From positions 1-64,000 of the forward strand of contig JASHOR010000164.1 of the NCBI GenBank assembly GCA_030041005.1: 64,000 bases of DNA. The letters run 5' to 3'. The position numbers were made by a program, and so were the translations under genes. The notes under the pieces are model-generated. The model searched no databases. It worked only from the letters and a program-made list of their open reading frames with translations, and was not told the origin of the DNA. How positions within the stretch are numbered: the stretch's first letter is position 1; the number at the start of each line of letters is the position of its first letter. This stretch comes from Xanthobacteraceae bacterium (GTDB taxonomy: Bacteria; Pseudomonadota; Alphaproteobacteria; Rhizobiales; Xanthobacteraceae). Positions 9,789 through 19,488 of the stretch are shown here, piece by piece.

Positions 9789-10953
9789 TGAATTCCACCG
9801 AGGCATAGCTTGCGGTGTAAGCACCCGCCGAAAGGAAATCGATCGGATCGCCCACCTCCAAGTCGAGCGGCAGCTCGTATCCGGAATGCTCGTATACAAT
9901 ATCGGTGCTGTCGCAAGTCGGTCCCGCTATCGTAACCAGCCCGCACCGGCCGCCACGCTGTGGCGCGCGAATGCGGTAGTGGATGCGCTCGCCCTGAGTC
10001 TCAGGTAGACCATTGTAACGCCCAGCATCGAGATAGACCCAACGTATTGAGGCCCGTCGCGATTTCTTTGCGATCAACAGGATCTCCGAACGCAGGACCC
10101 CAGCATCGCCGACTAAATAGCGGCCGGGTTCGATGATGATCTGCGGCCGCGAGCTGCCAAAGTACTGCGTTAGCGCCACCTCGATCGCTTCCGCATAAGC
10201 GCCGAGGGTCGGAATGGGCGTACGATACTGCGCCGGCAGTCCGCCACCGAGGTTCAGGAAAGCAAGGTCGACGCCACCTGCGGCGCACCCATGAAATATT
10301 CTGGACGCCGTCGCGATCGGCGTGTGCCATTTCGAGGGATCGGTCTGTTGCGAGCCGACATGGAAAGAGACGCCGATCGGCGTTAGCCCAAGCGCTCGTG
10401 CGTGAGAAAGCAGATCGACGGCCATCTCTTCATCACGGCCGAATTTGCGTGTCAGTGGCCAATCGGCGCCTTTCCCATCGACCAGCAGGCGGCAGAAGAC
10501 CTGTGCTCCAGGTGCAGCGCGCCCAATCTTTTCCAGTTCCGCAATGCTGTCGAAGGCAAACCGATCAACACCGTTGCGATAAGCCCGGGTGATATCCTGT
10601 GTGCGCTTGACGGCATTGCCGAAAGACAATCGATCTGGCGCGATGCCCAGCCTCAGGCAGCGTTCGGCCTGGCCGGCACTGGCAAGGTCGAAATTGGCGC
10701 CGGCAGCCGCCAAGGCCGCGAGCACCTCTGGCATCGGGTTTGCCTTGACGGCGTAAAATATCGTGGCATTGGGAAACGCTTCGGAAAGCAACGAATACCT
10801 GCAGCGCACCTCGTCGCGATCAATGACAACGCAGGGCAAAGCCGGCCGTTCATTGGCCAGGAATTGGTCGATCTTCTGTGTCGTACCCGGCGCCGCACGT
10901 TGTTCCTCACCGCCACGTACGCGCCCCAATTCGGCCACTTGCAGTTGAACCAT
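9754..10953 (-). CDS. PLP-dependent ornithine/diaminopimelate-type decarboxylase (alanine-racemase fold)
   Basis: IFYAVKANPMPEVL (PLP Lys), SFHVGSQQ, LNLGGGLPAQY, EPGRYLVGDAG, GPTCDSTDIVYE. Confidence 0.9.
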   Translation of the reverse strand: MVQLQVAELGRVRGGEEQRAAPGTTQKIDQFLANERPALPCVVIDRDEVRCRYSLLSEAFPNATIFYAVKANPMPEVLAALAAAGANFDLASAGQAERCLRLGIAPDRLSFGNAVKRTQDITRAYRNGVDRFAFDSIAELEKIGRAAPGAQVFCRLLVDGKGADWPLTRKFGRDEEMAVDLLSHARALGLTPIGVSFHVGSQQTDPSKWHTPIATASRIFHGCAAGGVDLAFLNLGGGLPAQYRTPIPTLGAYAEAIEVALTQYFGSSRPQIIIEPGRYLVGDAGVLRSEILLIAKKSRRASIRWVYLDAGRYNGLPETQGERIHYRIRAPQRGGRCGLVTIAGPTCDSTDIVYEHSGYELPLDLEVGDPIDFLSAGAYTASYASVEFNGFAPILTYRI

Positions 10954-11021
10954 AGTAGCGCTCGGATGGCTGGTTCGACAGATCGCGACCCGATTTCTGC
11001 CCTGGGCAAATGGTTCTTTGG

Positions 11022-11035
11022 TTGATCCAAATCAA
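11022..11035. promoter_or_regulatory. FNR/FixK-type box TTGATCCAAATCAA
   Basis: Perfect TTGAT-N4-ATCAA between the divergent decarboxylase and ftsH. Confidence 0.85.
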
Positions 11036-11224
11036 CGTGAACCCAATAAGACCGGAAAACCATCCTAGGCGCCGCAGATAATTAGTAGCGCAAAATACAG
11101 GATATCATCCCCTAAGGAGCGCCCGCGCCTTTGCGCTATGTCAATGCCGAGGTGTCCTCGCGTGACACTTTTGCGCTCTTGGCCCCCCTGCATTCCGCGG
11201 GCGGCCAGAGAGGTGCTTAGGGAC

Positions 11225-13081
11225 ATGGAGCCAGATGCCCGCAAACGCCAGATCATCATCTGGTACGTGCTCGCCGCCGTTTTCGGTGTCCTGCTGTTTC
11301 AAGCGTTTTGGGCCAGTTACTCGCAGGTGGAGACGATCCCCTACAGCCAGTTCGAGTCGCTAGTCGACCAGAACAAGGTCGCCGAGGTCACGGTCGGCAC
11401 CGACTCTATCCAGGGTACGCTGAAGGACCCGCTACCGGACGGCAAGCGCGAGTTCTATGTCGTCCGTGTCGATCCGCAAATCTTCGACAAGCTTGCCAGT
11501 CATCAAGTCACGGTCAATGGGGCTCCACCCAGCGGCGTTCTGCAGACCATTTTGTCGTGGGTCATCCCTGTCGTCATTTTTTATCTGTTTTGGATGTTTC
11601 TGTTTCGGCGAGTTGCCGAAAAGCAAGGATTTGGCGGCTTGATGACGGTGGGCAAATCACGCGCCAAGGTATTTGTCGAGACCGACACCAAGGTGACGTT
11701 CAAGGACGTAGCCGGCGTCGACGAGGCCAAATTCGAATTGCAGGAGCTGGTCGCATTCCTGCGCGACCCCGAGGCCTATGGCCGGCTAGGGGCGCGGGTG
11801 CCAAAGGGCGTGCTGCTGGTCGGCCCGCCGGGCACGGGAAAGACGTTGCTGGCGAAGGCGGTTGCCGGCGAGGCGGGCGTGCCATTCTTCTCGATTTCCG
11901 GTTCCGAATTCGTCGAAATGTTCGTAGGTGTCGGTGCGGCGCGGGTGCGCGATCTGTTCGATCAGGCGCGCAAAGCCGCGCCCTGCATCATTTTCATTGA
12001 CGAACTCGATGCGCTGGGCCGCAGCCGCGTTTCCGCCCCGTTCAGTGGCGGCATGGACGAGAAGGAACAGACGCTCAACCAGCTTCTGGCCGAACTGGAC
12101 GGCTTCGACCCGAGTGCGGGCGTCATCCTGCTGGCCGCCACGAATCGTCCGGAAACTCTTGATCCGGCCCTGCTGCGCGCCGGAAGATTTGACCGCCAAG
12201 TTCTGGTCGATCGGCCCGACCGCAAGGGCCGCCTTGAGATCTTGAAGGTTCACGTGCGCAGGGTGCAGCTTGCCACGGATATCGATCTCGATGCGATCGC
12301 CGGCCTGACGACCGGGTTCACCGGCGCCGATATCGCCAATCTGGTGAACGAAGCGGCCATCGTCGCAACGCGACGCAATGCTGCCGCGGTGGGCCTGAAC
12401 GATTTCACCGAGGCCATCGAACGTATCGTCGCCGGACTTGAGAAGAAAAGCCGTGTGCTCAGTCCGGATGAACGGCGCCGCGTCGCTTATCATGAAATGG
12501 GACATGCGCTGATCGCCGCGACCTTGCCGGGGGTCGACCCGGTGCAGAAGGTGTCAATTATTCCGCGCGGCGTCGGCGCGCTCGGTTACACGATTCAGCG
12601 GCCGACCGAGGACCGCTTTCTGCTGGGCCGGTCGAATCTGGAAAACCGGATCGCGGTGCTGATGGGCGGCCGGGCTGCCGAACAGCTTGTGTTCGACGGG
12701 GATATATCCACCGGAGCCGCCGACGATCTGCAGCGCGCCACCGAAATCGCTCTCGAAATGGTCACGCGCTATGGCATGGATGAGAAGATCGGGCAGCGGA
12801 CCTATATGCCCGAATCGCAGCCCTTCATGCCGATGCCAAGCGCCAACCATGTTCAAGCCGCCGAAATCACGACCCGCGAGATCGACGTTGCGGTCCGCGA
12901 CCTGCTGGCCAAGGGGTTCAACCGCGCACGCGAGATCCTGCAGAAACGGCAGCGAGACCTCGACGCGGGCGCCGAGTTGCTGCTCGAGCGAGAAACGCTC
13001 ACCGCCGACGATTTCCCGGCTATTCGCTCGGCCGGCGCCGCGAGCCAGCAGCGTTTGGCTTTAATTCCGTCGCCTCAGTAG
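11225..13081 (+). CDS. ftsH: ATP-dependent zinc metalloprotease FtsH
   Basis: [48 protein letters not shown] zinc motif. Confidence 0.96.
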   Translation: MEPDARKRQIIIWYVLAAVFGVLLFQAFWASYSQVETIPYSQFESLVDQNKVAEVTVGTDSIQGTLKDPLPDGKREFYVVRVDPQIFDKLASHQVTVNGAPPSGVLQTILSWVIPVVIFYLFWMFLFRRVAEKQGFGGLMTVGKSRAKVFVETDTKVTFKDVAGVDEAKFELQELVAFLRDPEAYGRLGARVPKGVLLVGPPGTGKTLLAKAVAGEAGVPFFSISGSEFVEMFVGVGAARVRDLFDQARKAAPCIIFIDELDALGRSRVSAPFSGGMDEKEQTLNQLLAELDGFDPSAGVILLAATNRPETLDPALLRAGRFDRQVLVDRPDRKGRLEILKVHVRRVQLATDIDLDAIAGLTTGFTGADIANLVNEAAIVATRRNAAAVGLNDFTEAIERIVAGLEKKSRVLSPDERRRVAYHEMGHALIAATLPGVDPVQKVSIIPRGVGALGYTIQRPTEDRFLLGRSNLENRIAVLMGGRAAEQLVFDGDISTGAADDLQRATEIALEMVTRYGMDEKIGQRTYMPESQPFMPMPSANHVQAAEITTREIDVAVRDLLAKGFNRAREILQKRQRDLDAGAELLLERETLTADDFPAIRSAGAASQQRLALIPSPQ

Positions 13082-13154
13082 AAATTTGGTTCGCCGGCCA
13101 ACAATTCTGACCAGCCGCGCCCGCCGCTTCCACTTCGAAAGGGAGTCTTATCAA

Positions 13155-13322
13155 ATGCCGTGGACACCGAATGACGCCGAAAAGCATACACACAAGGCAA
13201 CAACCTGGGTGCTGAAAGAGCTGTGGGCGAAAGTCGCCAACGAAGCCTTGGAGCGAACAGGCGACGAAGGCCGTGCTATCCGAGAAGCGAACGCTGTGAT
13301 CGCACGGCAGGCAAAGGCCTGA
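13155..13322 (+). CDS. conserved small protein (55 aa)
   Basis: MPWTPNDAEKHTHKATTWVLKELWAKVANEALERTGDEGRAIREANAVIARQAKA. Confidence 0.65.
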   Translation: MPWTPNDAEKHTHKATTWVLKELWAKVANEALERTGDEGRAIREANAVIARQAKA

Positions 13323-13706
13323 ATAGAAGTTATCGAAAATCAGACACCGGCCCCCTAGCGAAACGATATTGGCAAGCGGCGGCTCATGCGCTTTGCCCAC
13401 CAGACGGACGCCGATAAAAATGAGAGCAAGTCCAGCAATCCTGAGCGGCGGAAGTCATTTGTCTAGCCTTTCCTGTCGGCAAAAGCCGCGTTCAGCAGGT
13501 AACAAGGTCGGTGTGCCCTAAGCCCTTCGAGTAGTCGAGCACCGAGACCACCGTTGACGTCACGCGGAATCCCGGATTGTGAATCGGCATGCATTTTTGC
13601 ATGTCGATAAGGGGTCCCGTTCCAACGCCGTTTGACAGTCTAGGCCTCAGCCACTTGCCGCATCCTCACGTCGGCCCCAACAATGGACTAAGGTTCCCAA
13701 TTGACT

Positions 13707-13720
13707 TTGATCTAGATTAA
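13707..13720. promoter_or_regulatory. FNR/FixK-type box TTGATCTAGATTAA (orphan)
   Basis: One mismatch to TTGAT-N4-ATCAA; no intact gene follows closely. Confidence 0.6.
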
Positions 13721-13904
13721 CGGCTGTGCTCGACGGCGTATCCACTGATCCGGATCGGTCCAGGCAGGGACCGTGGTGAGGAAGGACCGGCTAGGGCGCG
13801 AGTCGTGCCGGTTCCAGAACTGAAGTGGTGGACACCAGTTGATGCTGGCTCTCGCCGTTAGTCCTCAGTTAAATCTCCTGCAGAAGTGAGGCTTGGGGGT
13901 GCCA

Positions 13905-13925
13905 CTGCCACACAGCGTGTGGCAG
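13905..13925. terminator. hairpin at the 3' end of the DUF3775-like gene
   Basis: CTGCCACAC-AGC-GTGTGGCAG perfect 9-bp stem, 2 nt beyond the minus-strand stop. Confidence 0.6.
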
Positions 13926-13926
13926 A

Positions 13927-14379
13927 TCAGAGCCGCTCTATCTCGAATTCCTCGCACGAATAGCCGAGCATAGACAGTCCCTCTTCCAGGAAATCGCCGA
14001 CGAGTGGCATGCCAAGAAGATAGTCAGCCGTGCGCTGATTGTGCGCGCGGGCGGCCTCCTCGCGCACGGACGCCCAGTCACCGGCCGAATAATCATCCCG
14101 GCCAAGCCAAGCTAAGGTTACAAGATCGATCTGTTCATCTTCCGAAAGGGAGTTGATGAGCGACGTCAGTTCCTCGACCACAGGGTCGTCTTCGTGCTCC
14201 TCCAGCACTTCGATGTCCTTGTCGTCCGCTGGATTCGACCCCGGCTGGGGCTCGCTCATCTCGTCCTTGGCGTCAAATTCCCTGGCCTTCATAATGATGA
14301 AGCAGACTTTTTCAGGCGATATAGTGAGTGGCGATTCTACTTCGTCGGCTGGTTGCGGTTGTTCTGCCATGGTCATCAC
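13927..14379 (-). CDS. DUF3775-like conserved protein
   Basis: LTISPEKVCFIIMKAREFDAKDE...LTSLINSLSEDEQIDLVTLAWLGRDDY...ADYLLGMPLVGDFLEEGLSMLG. Confidence 0.7.
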   Translation of the reverse strand: MMTMAEQPQPADEVESPLTISPEKVCFIIMKAREFDAKDEMSEPQPGSNPADDKDIEVLEEHEDDPVVEELTSLINSLSEDEQIDLVTLAWLGRDDYSAGDWASVREEAARAHNQRTADYLLGMPLVGDFLEEGLSMLGYSCEEFEIERL

Positions 14380-14425
14380 CTATCTCGAGTGTAATAAAGA
14401 TATCGCAAATTCCTGCCGTGACTTA

Positions 14426-14439
14426 TTGAGATAGATCAA
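14426..14439. promoter_or_regulatory. FNR/FixK-type box TTGAGATAGATCAA
   Basis: One mismatch; 47 bp upstream of the 14379 start. Confidence 0.75.
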
Positions 14440-14891
14440 TCCGGCTCTTTTCCGGTGAACTTGCCAGGATGCGTAACCGTCGTGTCGAGGCATGCTGGGT
14501 GTCTGCCGATGCCGCGGGGGCGGAACAACAGATTGATCTTGGCACCTTTTACTTCATTCGGCCGGGGCAAGGGATCGCCAATGTCGTTGCTCACGTCGAG
14601 AATGCGTTGGCGAGACAGCATGTAACTCGCCTCCTGGAGGCGATTGAGCAGGATCGCCACACCGTCGATCAGGCGTCTGCAAGCCGACGCTAACTGCTGG
14701 TTCGCAACGGGCGCCCACTCCGGGCGTGGTGGACACCGTAACGAGACCTGAGCTCGTACGCGTCGGAGGCGGTCGCCCCTCGTCTCGCGGCGCACACCGT
14801 TGCAGGCGACGCACCATTCACTCGCCAAGTCTTCAATGTCGGCGCGGCTAGAATATCGGGAAAAGTCGCGTTCAACGGCAGTTATCACCAT
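14436..14891 (-). CDS. hypothetical protein
   Basis: 151-aa ORF; only coding candidate in this stretch; family not recognised. Confidence 0.35.
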   Translation of the reverse strand: MVITAVERDFSRYSSRADIEDLASEWCVACNGVRRETRGDRLRRVRAQVSLRCPPRPEWAPVANQQLASACRRLIDGVAILLNRLQEASYMLSRQRILDVSNDIGDPLPRPNEVKGAKINLLFRPRGIGRHPACLDTTVTHPGKFTGKEPD

Positions 14892-14910
14892 TTGCCATTT
14901 GGACCGGGCT

Positions 14911-14924
14911 TTGATTCAAATCAA
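14911..14924. promoter_or_regulatory. FNR/FixK-type box TTGATTCAAATCAA
   Basis: Perfect TTGAT-N4-ATCAA, 57 bp upstream of the ATG at 14982. Confidence 0.85.
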
Positions 14925-14981
14925 TGATCGAACTCAAAATCGTAGTTTTTTGGGAACTTCTTATCGAGGAGGAGTGCTTCC

Positions 14982-15401
14982 ATGTGCGATTACAGCCTGC
15001 ATCAAGTCACCTCGCGCCCTGCCAAACTCGGAGATAGGCTGGTGGCAACCGATTTTGCCAAAACCATCACCCGTGGCTTTGCGGCTGTCGGGCAACCTGA
15101 TGTGGCGGTCTGCCTGCTGCCTGGTACGGAGTTGGCGTTCGACGATAACGTCCAATATGATCGGGCCATCTGGCTGCTCGGAAAGGCGCGCGTCAATCAC
15201 AATGTTGCACGGTTTCGTCAGGTCGATGTCGACGATCCGAATGCGCATCACGACGCGCTTGAATTTCCGGACGGCACGATTGTGAAAGTGACGAGGCTGG
15301 TCGGTGGCCAGACCGCCACGGTTCTGCAATTACCGGCCCTGGCGCAACCTCATGGAGGTAAAGAGTCGCTGCACCCGGCGACAAATGTCGCCATGAGCTG
15401 A
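14982..15401 (+). CDS. conserved hypothetical protein
   Basis: MCDYSLHQVTSRPAKLGDRLVATDFAKTITRGFAAVGQPDVAVCLLPGTELAFDDNV...HHDALEFPDGTIVKVTRL; RBS GAGGAG. Confidence 0.8.
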   Translation: MCDYSLHQVTSRPAKLGDRLVATDFAKTITRGFAAVGQPDVAVCLLPGTELAFDDNVQYDRAIWLLGKARVNHNVARFRQVDVDDPNAHHDALEFPDGTIVKVTRLVGGQTATVLQLPALAQPHGGKESLHPATNVAMS

Positions 15402-15436
15402 TATCGGCGCAAGAGACTTCTGTGCGGCTGACGCGA

Positions 15437-15466
15437 CTGTCCCGCGATCATTCGATCGCGGGACAG
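15437..15466. terminator. strong hairpin after 14982..15401
   Basis: CTGTCCCGCGATC-ATTC-GATCGCGGGACAG, perfect 13-bp stem. Confidence 0.7.
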
Positions 15467-15648
15467 GGGCTTGTATGCTTATAAGCATTGGATTGCTCGC
15501 AATTCGCGCGCGCGACGATTTCAGCCTGGGCGACTATGTATTGGCGTTGGTCCCGCTGGTCAGCTAATTTATTGCCGACAATCGCGCTCCAATTTCCATG
15601 AACTTCTGTGCATCGACAAACAATCGATAGCCGTTCCCGACCATACGT

Positions 15649-16089
15649 TCAAGCTGCCACAGGACGGCCATGCTCACGGAAGGTGTGTTGGCATCGCGGA
15701 TGAAATTCAATGTCGTCGAACACCTCCTCAATCACGGACCGGAGTGTTCGAGCAATCCCTATCAGCTCGACATGGTTAGTCGTTCCAATCGTGGCGATTG
15801 GATCGGCGGTCGAGACTTCTACCTGACCGTCGCTGTGCCGTTGAACGACGACGTTGCAAAGCAGAATTGAACCAATCTTGTTGTCGGCTTGGATGGCTCG
15901 GCCAGCCAGCTGTGGACTACATGCGCTTAGGATCACATACGGATGCATTTTGACCGCAGAATGTCTCGGCAAAGCCTGATGCAACTCGATTTCGGCCAGG
16001 ATAGCGAACTGATGGCGTTTCAAGGCCTCCCTGGTTGCTGCTACGGTGTCCTCAAAGCTCATGCTTACGGACTTGCAGAGGTAATACAT
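15649..16089 (-). CDS. DUF302 domain protein
   Basis: MSFEDTVAATREALKRHQFAILAEIELHQALP...YVILSACSPQLAGRAIQADNKIGSILLCNVVVQRHSDGQVEVSTADP. Confidence 0.8.
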   Translation of the reverse strand: MYYLCKSVSMSFEDTVAATREALKRHQFAILAEIELHQALPRHSAVKMHPYVILSACSPQLAGRAIQADNKIGSILLCNVVVQRHSDGQVEVSTADPIATIGTTNHVELIGIARTLRSVIEEVFDDIEFHPRCQHTFREHGRPVAA

Positions 16090-16239
16090 TTGCGCCTCCT
16101 ACTCACCAATACGCCCTCAGCTCCTTTGCTCTAGCGGTACGTCCACCACACAAGACGGCATAAAGTCCATGTAACGCTGCGATCTGAACGTTGCATCGAA
16201 ATGTTTTTCAAAAATAAGCCGCTTGAGCGGCAAGAGACC

Positions 16240-16253
16240 TTGACATAGATCAA
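16240..16253. promoter_or_regulatory. FNR/FixK-type box TTGACATAGATCAA
   Basis: One mismatch; between divergent DUF302 and GH65 genes. Confidence 0.75.
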
Positions 16254-16346
16254 CCGCCGGCCGGGCAGTTATGCGCTAATTTTTTGCGCTGGACGTGGCG
16301 ATTGTGGGACAAAGGAGTATGCCGGTGATGAAGGTGAATGTTGATA

Positions 16347-18641
16347 ATGAATGATTTCTCGCTTTCACCATACGCGGATACGGAATGGCTCCTGATAGAA
16401 GAAGGCGCAGATTCAGCGCGCGAGCACGAGATTGAATCGATCCTCACCATCGGCAATGGCTACCTTGGAATCAGGGCATCTATAGCCGAGGGCAGCAGGT
16501 TTTCGCACGCCGCGACCTTTGCGGCCGGTCTCTACGTAAAGGATGGCGCCCTCGGACCGAGGTTCGCTGTCCTGCCGGACTGGTTGCAGGTTGAAGTCAC
16601 GATCGAGGACCAGCGGCTCTCGCTCGAGCCTGGTCGGACGCTCGAGCATCGCCGACTACTTGACCTTCGCCAAGGCATTCTGTGGCGAGATTGGCGGCAG
16701 CAGGATCCGAGTGGACGTATCACCGGATTACGCTTTCTGCAGCTTGCATCCCTCGCCGACCGACACCTCCTTGTTCAATCGCTGGCAATCACTGCTGAGA
16801 ATTATGCAGGGAAGATTAGTCTCGCCACGCGTCTTACTCCGTTCCATCTCAGTCCCGCGGATAAAGCAGGTGCAGATCGAGCCGGGACGCTCATGCGCGT
16901 GTCCCAGACCGAGGTTGCGATTGCTAGTGCGTCCGAGTTACATGGGCCGTCGTCTACAATGCGACAGGGCAACACGACGAAGCCTAATGGTGAGCAGTGG
17001 TCCTGGGAGGTAAGCCTCGGTGAAAGGCTACGCCTCGACCGCATCGTCACTGTCTTTACCTCGCGTGACGTCGTCAGGCCGGCCAGGGTTGCTTCCGATC
17101 ATCTAGAATCCATGTGCGCGCGCGGCTTTTCAGCGCTCGTACAGGCCCACGTTGACGCTTGGCGTCGCAGATGGGAAGCGGCCGAGATCCAAATTGTAGG
17201 AGACGATAAAGCGCAGCGCGCACTCCGCTTTGCAACTTATCATCTCGTCGGTGCAGCTAATCCTGTCGATGAACACGTTTCGATCGGTGCGCGCGGTCTG
17301 ACGGGTGAGGCCTATCGAGGGCATGTGTTTTGGGACACCGAAATCTACATGCTGCCGTTCTACGTCCTCACCGACCCTCCCGCGGCGCGCTCACTGCTCA
17401 TGTATCGCTACAATACACTCGAAGCGGCGCGGCGCAAGGCCAAGGCGTATGGCTATAACGGTGCCCTCTATGCATGGGAGTCAGCAGACACTGGCGATGA
17501 CGTCACGCCACAGACCTCGGTCGCGCCCGACGGTCGTCTAGTGGCGATCCGAACGGGCGAGCGAGAGCAGCACATCAGCGCCGACATTGCGTACGCGGTA
17601 TGGCAATACTGGCGCGCCACCGGCGATGACGCCTTCATGGTAGCCGCGGGCGCTGAAATTCTTGTAGAGACGGCGCGCTTCTGGGCCAGCCGAGCAGAGT
17701 TCGATCACGATGGCAGGGCCCACATACGACAAGTGATCGGTCCCGACGAATATCACGAATTGGTTGACGATAATGCCTATACGAATGCGATAGCGAAATT
17801 CAATCTCGAACGGGCCGCCGATACCGTCGCCACGCTTGAACGGCAGCAAAATGGCGACTGGCAGCTCGTTTCGCGACGCCTCGGCCTCACGAAAAAGGAG
17901 CGGTTCAGCTGGCAGGGGTTGGCAGCCGCACTGATAACCGGCTTTGACCCTGCAACCAACTTGATCGAGCAGTTTTCTGGATTTTTCCAACTAGAAGAGG
18001 TTGACGTCGCGGCACAGCGGGGCAGTGTCATCCCAATCGATGTGCAGCTCGGGCCTGAGCGCCTGCGCCAGTCAAAGGCAATCAAGCAGGCAGACGTCGT
18101 GGCACTAAGCGCCTTGCTCTGGGAGCAATGGCCCGCCGCGGTGCACGAGGCGAACTTCCGTTATTACGAGCCCCGCACCGCCCATGGCAGCTCGCTGAGC
18201 CCCGGCTTTTATGCGCTCGTGGCCGCTCGGCTTGGTGACCTTGCGCTTGCGCAAACTTATTTCCGCCAAGCTGCAGAGATCGACCTCTCTGATAACATGG
18301 GCAATGCGTCTGGCGGCGTGCATATGGGTGCACTCGGCGGTCTTTGGCAAGCCGCAGTTTTTGGGGCAGCCGGGCTACGCGTGCAAGAGAATGGCATTGC
18401 CCTTGACCCACATCTGCTTCCTGGCTGGGTCGCGATGGTCTTTCCATTGCAATGGCGCGGGCGCTTGCTGCACGTGCACATCGATGCCGAGCCCCGACAA
18501 ATCGAGATTGCGGTAGAGGGTGGCGGCAATCTTAATCTTGCGATTTTCGAAGGGCCCAGCTGCCTTGCTCATGCGGGCCGGCGTTATGTCTCGCGAGGCG
18601 AGCAGTCGGGATGGGGCCAGTGGCAGGAGCTCGGCCAATGA
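16347..18641 (+). CDS. glycoside hydrolase family 65 (trehalose/kojibiose/maltose phosphorylase-like)
   Basis: GNGYLGIRAS, ARGLTGEAYRGHVFWDTEIYMLPFY, GAKYAW-like GALYAWESADTGDD, IGPDEYHELVDDNAYTN. Confidence 0.93.
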   Translation: MNDFSLSPYADTEWLLIEEGADSAREHEIESILTIGNGYLGIRASIAEGSRFSHAATFAAGLYVKDGALGPRFAVLPDWLQVEVTIEDQRLSLEPGRTLEHRRLLDLRQGILWRDWRQQDPSGRITGLRFLQLASLADRHLLVQSLAITAENYAGKISLATRLTPFHLSPADKAGADRAGTLMRVSQTEVAIASASELHGPSSTMRQGNTTKPNGEQWSWEVSLGERLRLDRIVTVFTSRDVVRPARVASDHLESMCARGFSALVQAHVDAWRRRWEAAEIQIVGDDKAQRALRFATYHLVGAANPVDEHVSIGARGLTGEAYRGHVFWDTEIYMLPFYVLTDPPAARSLLMYRYNTLEAARRKAKAYGYNGALYAWESADTGDDVTPQTSVAPDGRLVAIRTGEREQHISADIAYAVWQYWRATGDDAFMVAAGAEILVETARFWASRAEFDHDGRAHIRQVIGPDEYHELVDDNAYTNAIAKFNLERAADTVATLERQQNGDWQLVSRRLGLTKKERFSWQGLAAALITGFDPATNLIEQFSGFFQLEEVDVAAQRGSVIPIDVQLGPERLRQSKAIKQADVVALSALLWEQWPAAVHEANFRYYEPRTAHGSSLSPGFYALVAARLGDLALAQTYFRQAAEIDLSDNMGNASGGVHMGALGGLWQAAVFGAAGLRVQENGIALDPHLLPGWVAMVFPLQWRGRLLHVHIDAEPRQIEIAVEGGGNLNLAIFEGPSCLAHAGRRYVSRGEQSGWGQWQELGQ

Positions 18642-19483
18642 CCTGCATAAATACCGTGCTGGTCCCTCTCGATGGATCCGACCACGCGACGATAGCAATG
18701 CCCGTGGCACACGGTTTTGCCAAATTGCTTCATGCGACCGTTGCCGTTCTCCACGTGACTGATGACGTTTTAGCACCTTCCGCGCTCATCGATCGGATGA
18801 AGCTGTCGGGCGAAGATGCACGCGGGCTTGTGATCGAACGGCGCCCGGGAGTAGCCGCGGACGTCATCATGCGGGAAGCTGCCGAGCGGCAGGCGGCTGT
18901 CATCGTCATGTGTCCGCAGATCAGAACAGACCTCCCCTCTCGCGCCCTCGGCAGCGTGGCTGCAGCCGTCCTTCGTGGAGCGCCGTGCCCGGTCGTTCTT
19001 GTCTCTCCAACACGTGGCCGTAAATGCTGGGCCTTGCACCGAGTGCTTATTCCACATGACGGTACGCCAACAAGCGCTGCGACAATGGGACCAGCGACCA
19101 ACTTCGCAATACTGGCGGGGGCCGAACTCGTTGTCCTCCACGTCGCTACTCCGGATAGCAAGCGGCCCGTTGAGCCCGGCACATTGATCACTCCACGCTA
19201 TGTCGATCAGCCACAGCATGAATGGCCATCCTGGGGGCAGGAGTTTCTCGACCGAATGCGTGCGGTTGGAGGCGCTCGCAATGGGATCGAGGCCCGTCTT
19301 GTGGTCGCTCACGGCGACGCAGGCTCGGCCATTGTCGATTTCGCGCAGCAGAGCGACCTAATCGTTCTCGGCTGGCGCGGCGCCTTTGAACCGCACCGCG
19401 CGCTAACGATGCGATCTGTAATCCGTCACACTACTTGCCCAGTGATGGTGCTGCGCTTGGAGCAGGACGATGATCAGCGTTAG
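18638..19483 (+). CDS. universal stress protein (tandem USP)
   Basis: INTVLVPLDGSDHATIAMPVAHGFAKLL...; second half VLIPHDGTPTSAA...LIVLGWRG; ATGA overlap with GH65 stop. Confidence 0.88.
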   Translation: MTCINTVLVPLDGSDHATIAMPVAHGFAKLLHATVAVLHVTDDVLAPSALIDRMKLSGEDARGLVIERRPGVAADVIMREAAERQAAVIVMCPQIRTDLPSRALGSVAAAVLRGAPCPVVLVSPTRGRKCWALHRVLIPHDGTPTSAATMGPATNFAILAGAELVVLHVATPDSKRPVEPGTLITPRYVDQPQHEWPSWGQEFLDRMRAVGGARNGIEARLVVAHGDAGSAIVDFAQQSDLIVLGWRGAFEPHRALTMRSVIRHTTCPVMVLRLEQDDDQR

Positions 19484-19488
19484 CGGCC

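Noticed and set aside
11786-12505. 239-aa antisense ORF inside ftsH
   Set aside because: Opposite a highly conserved AAA/protease region; no protein-family signal of its own.
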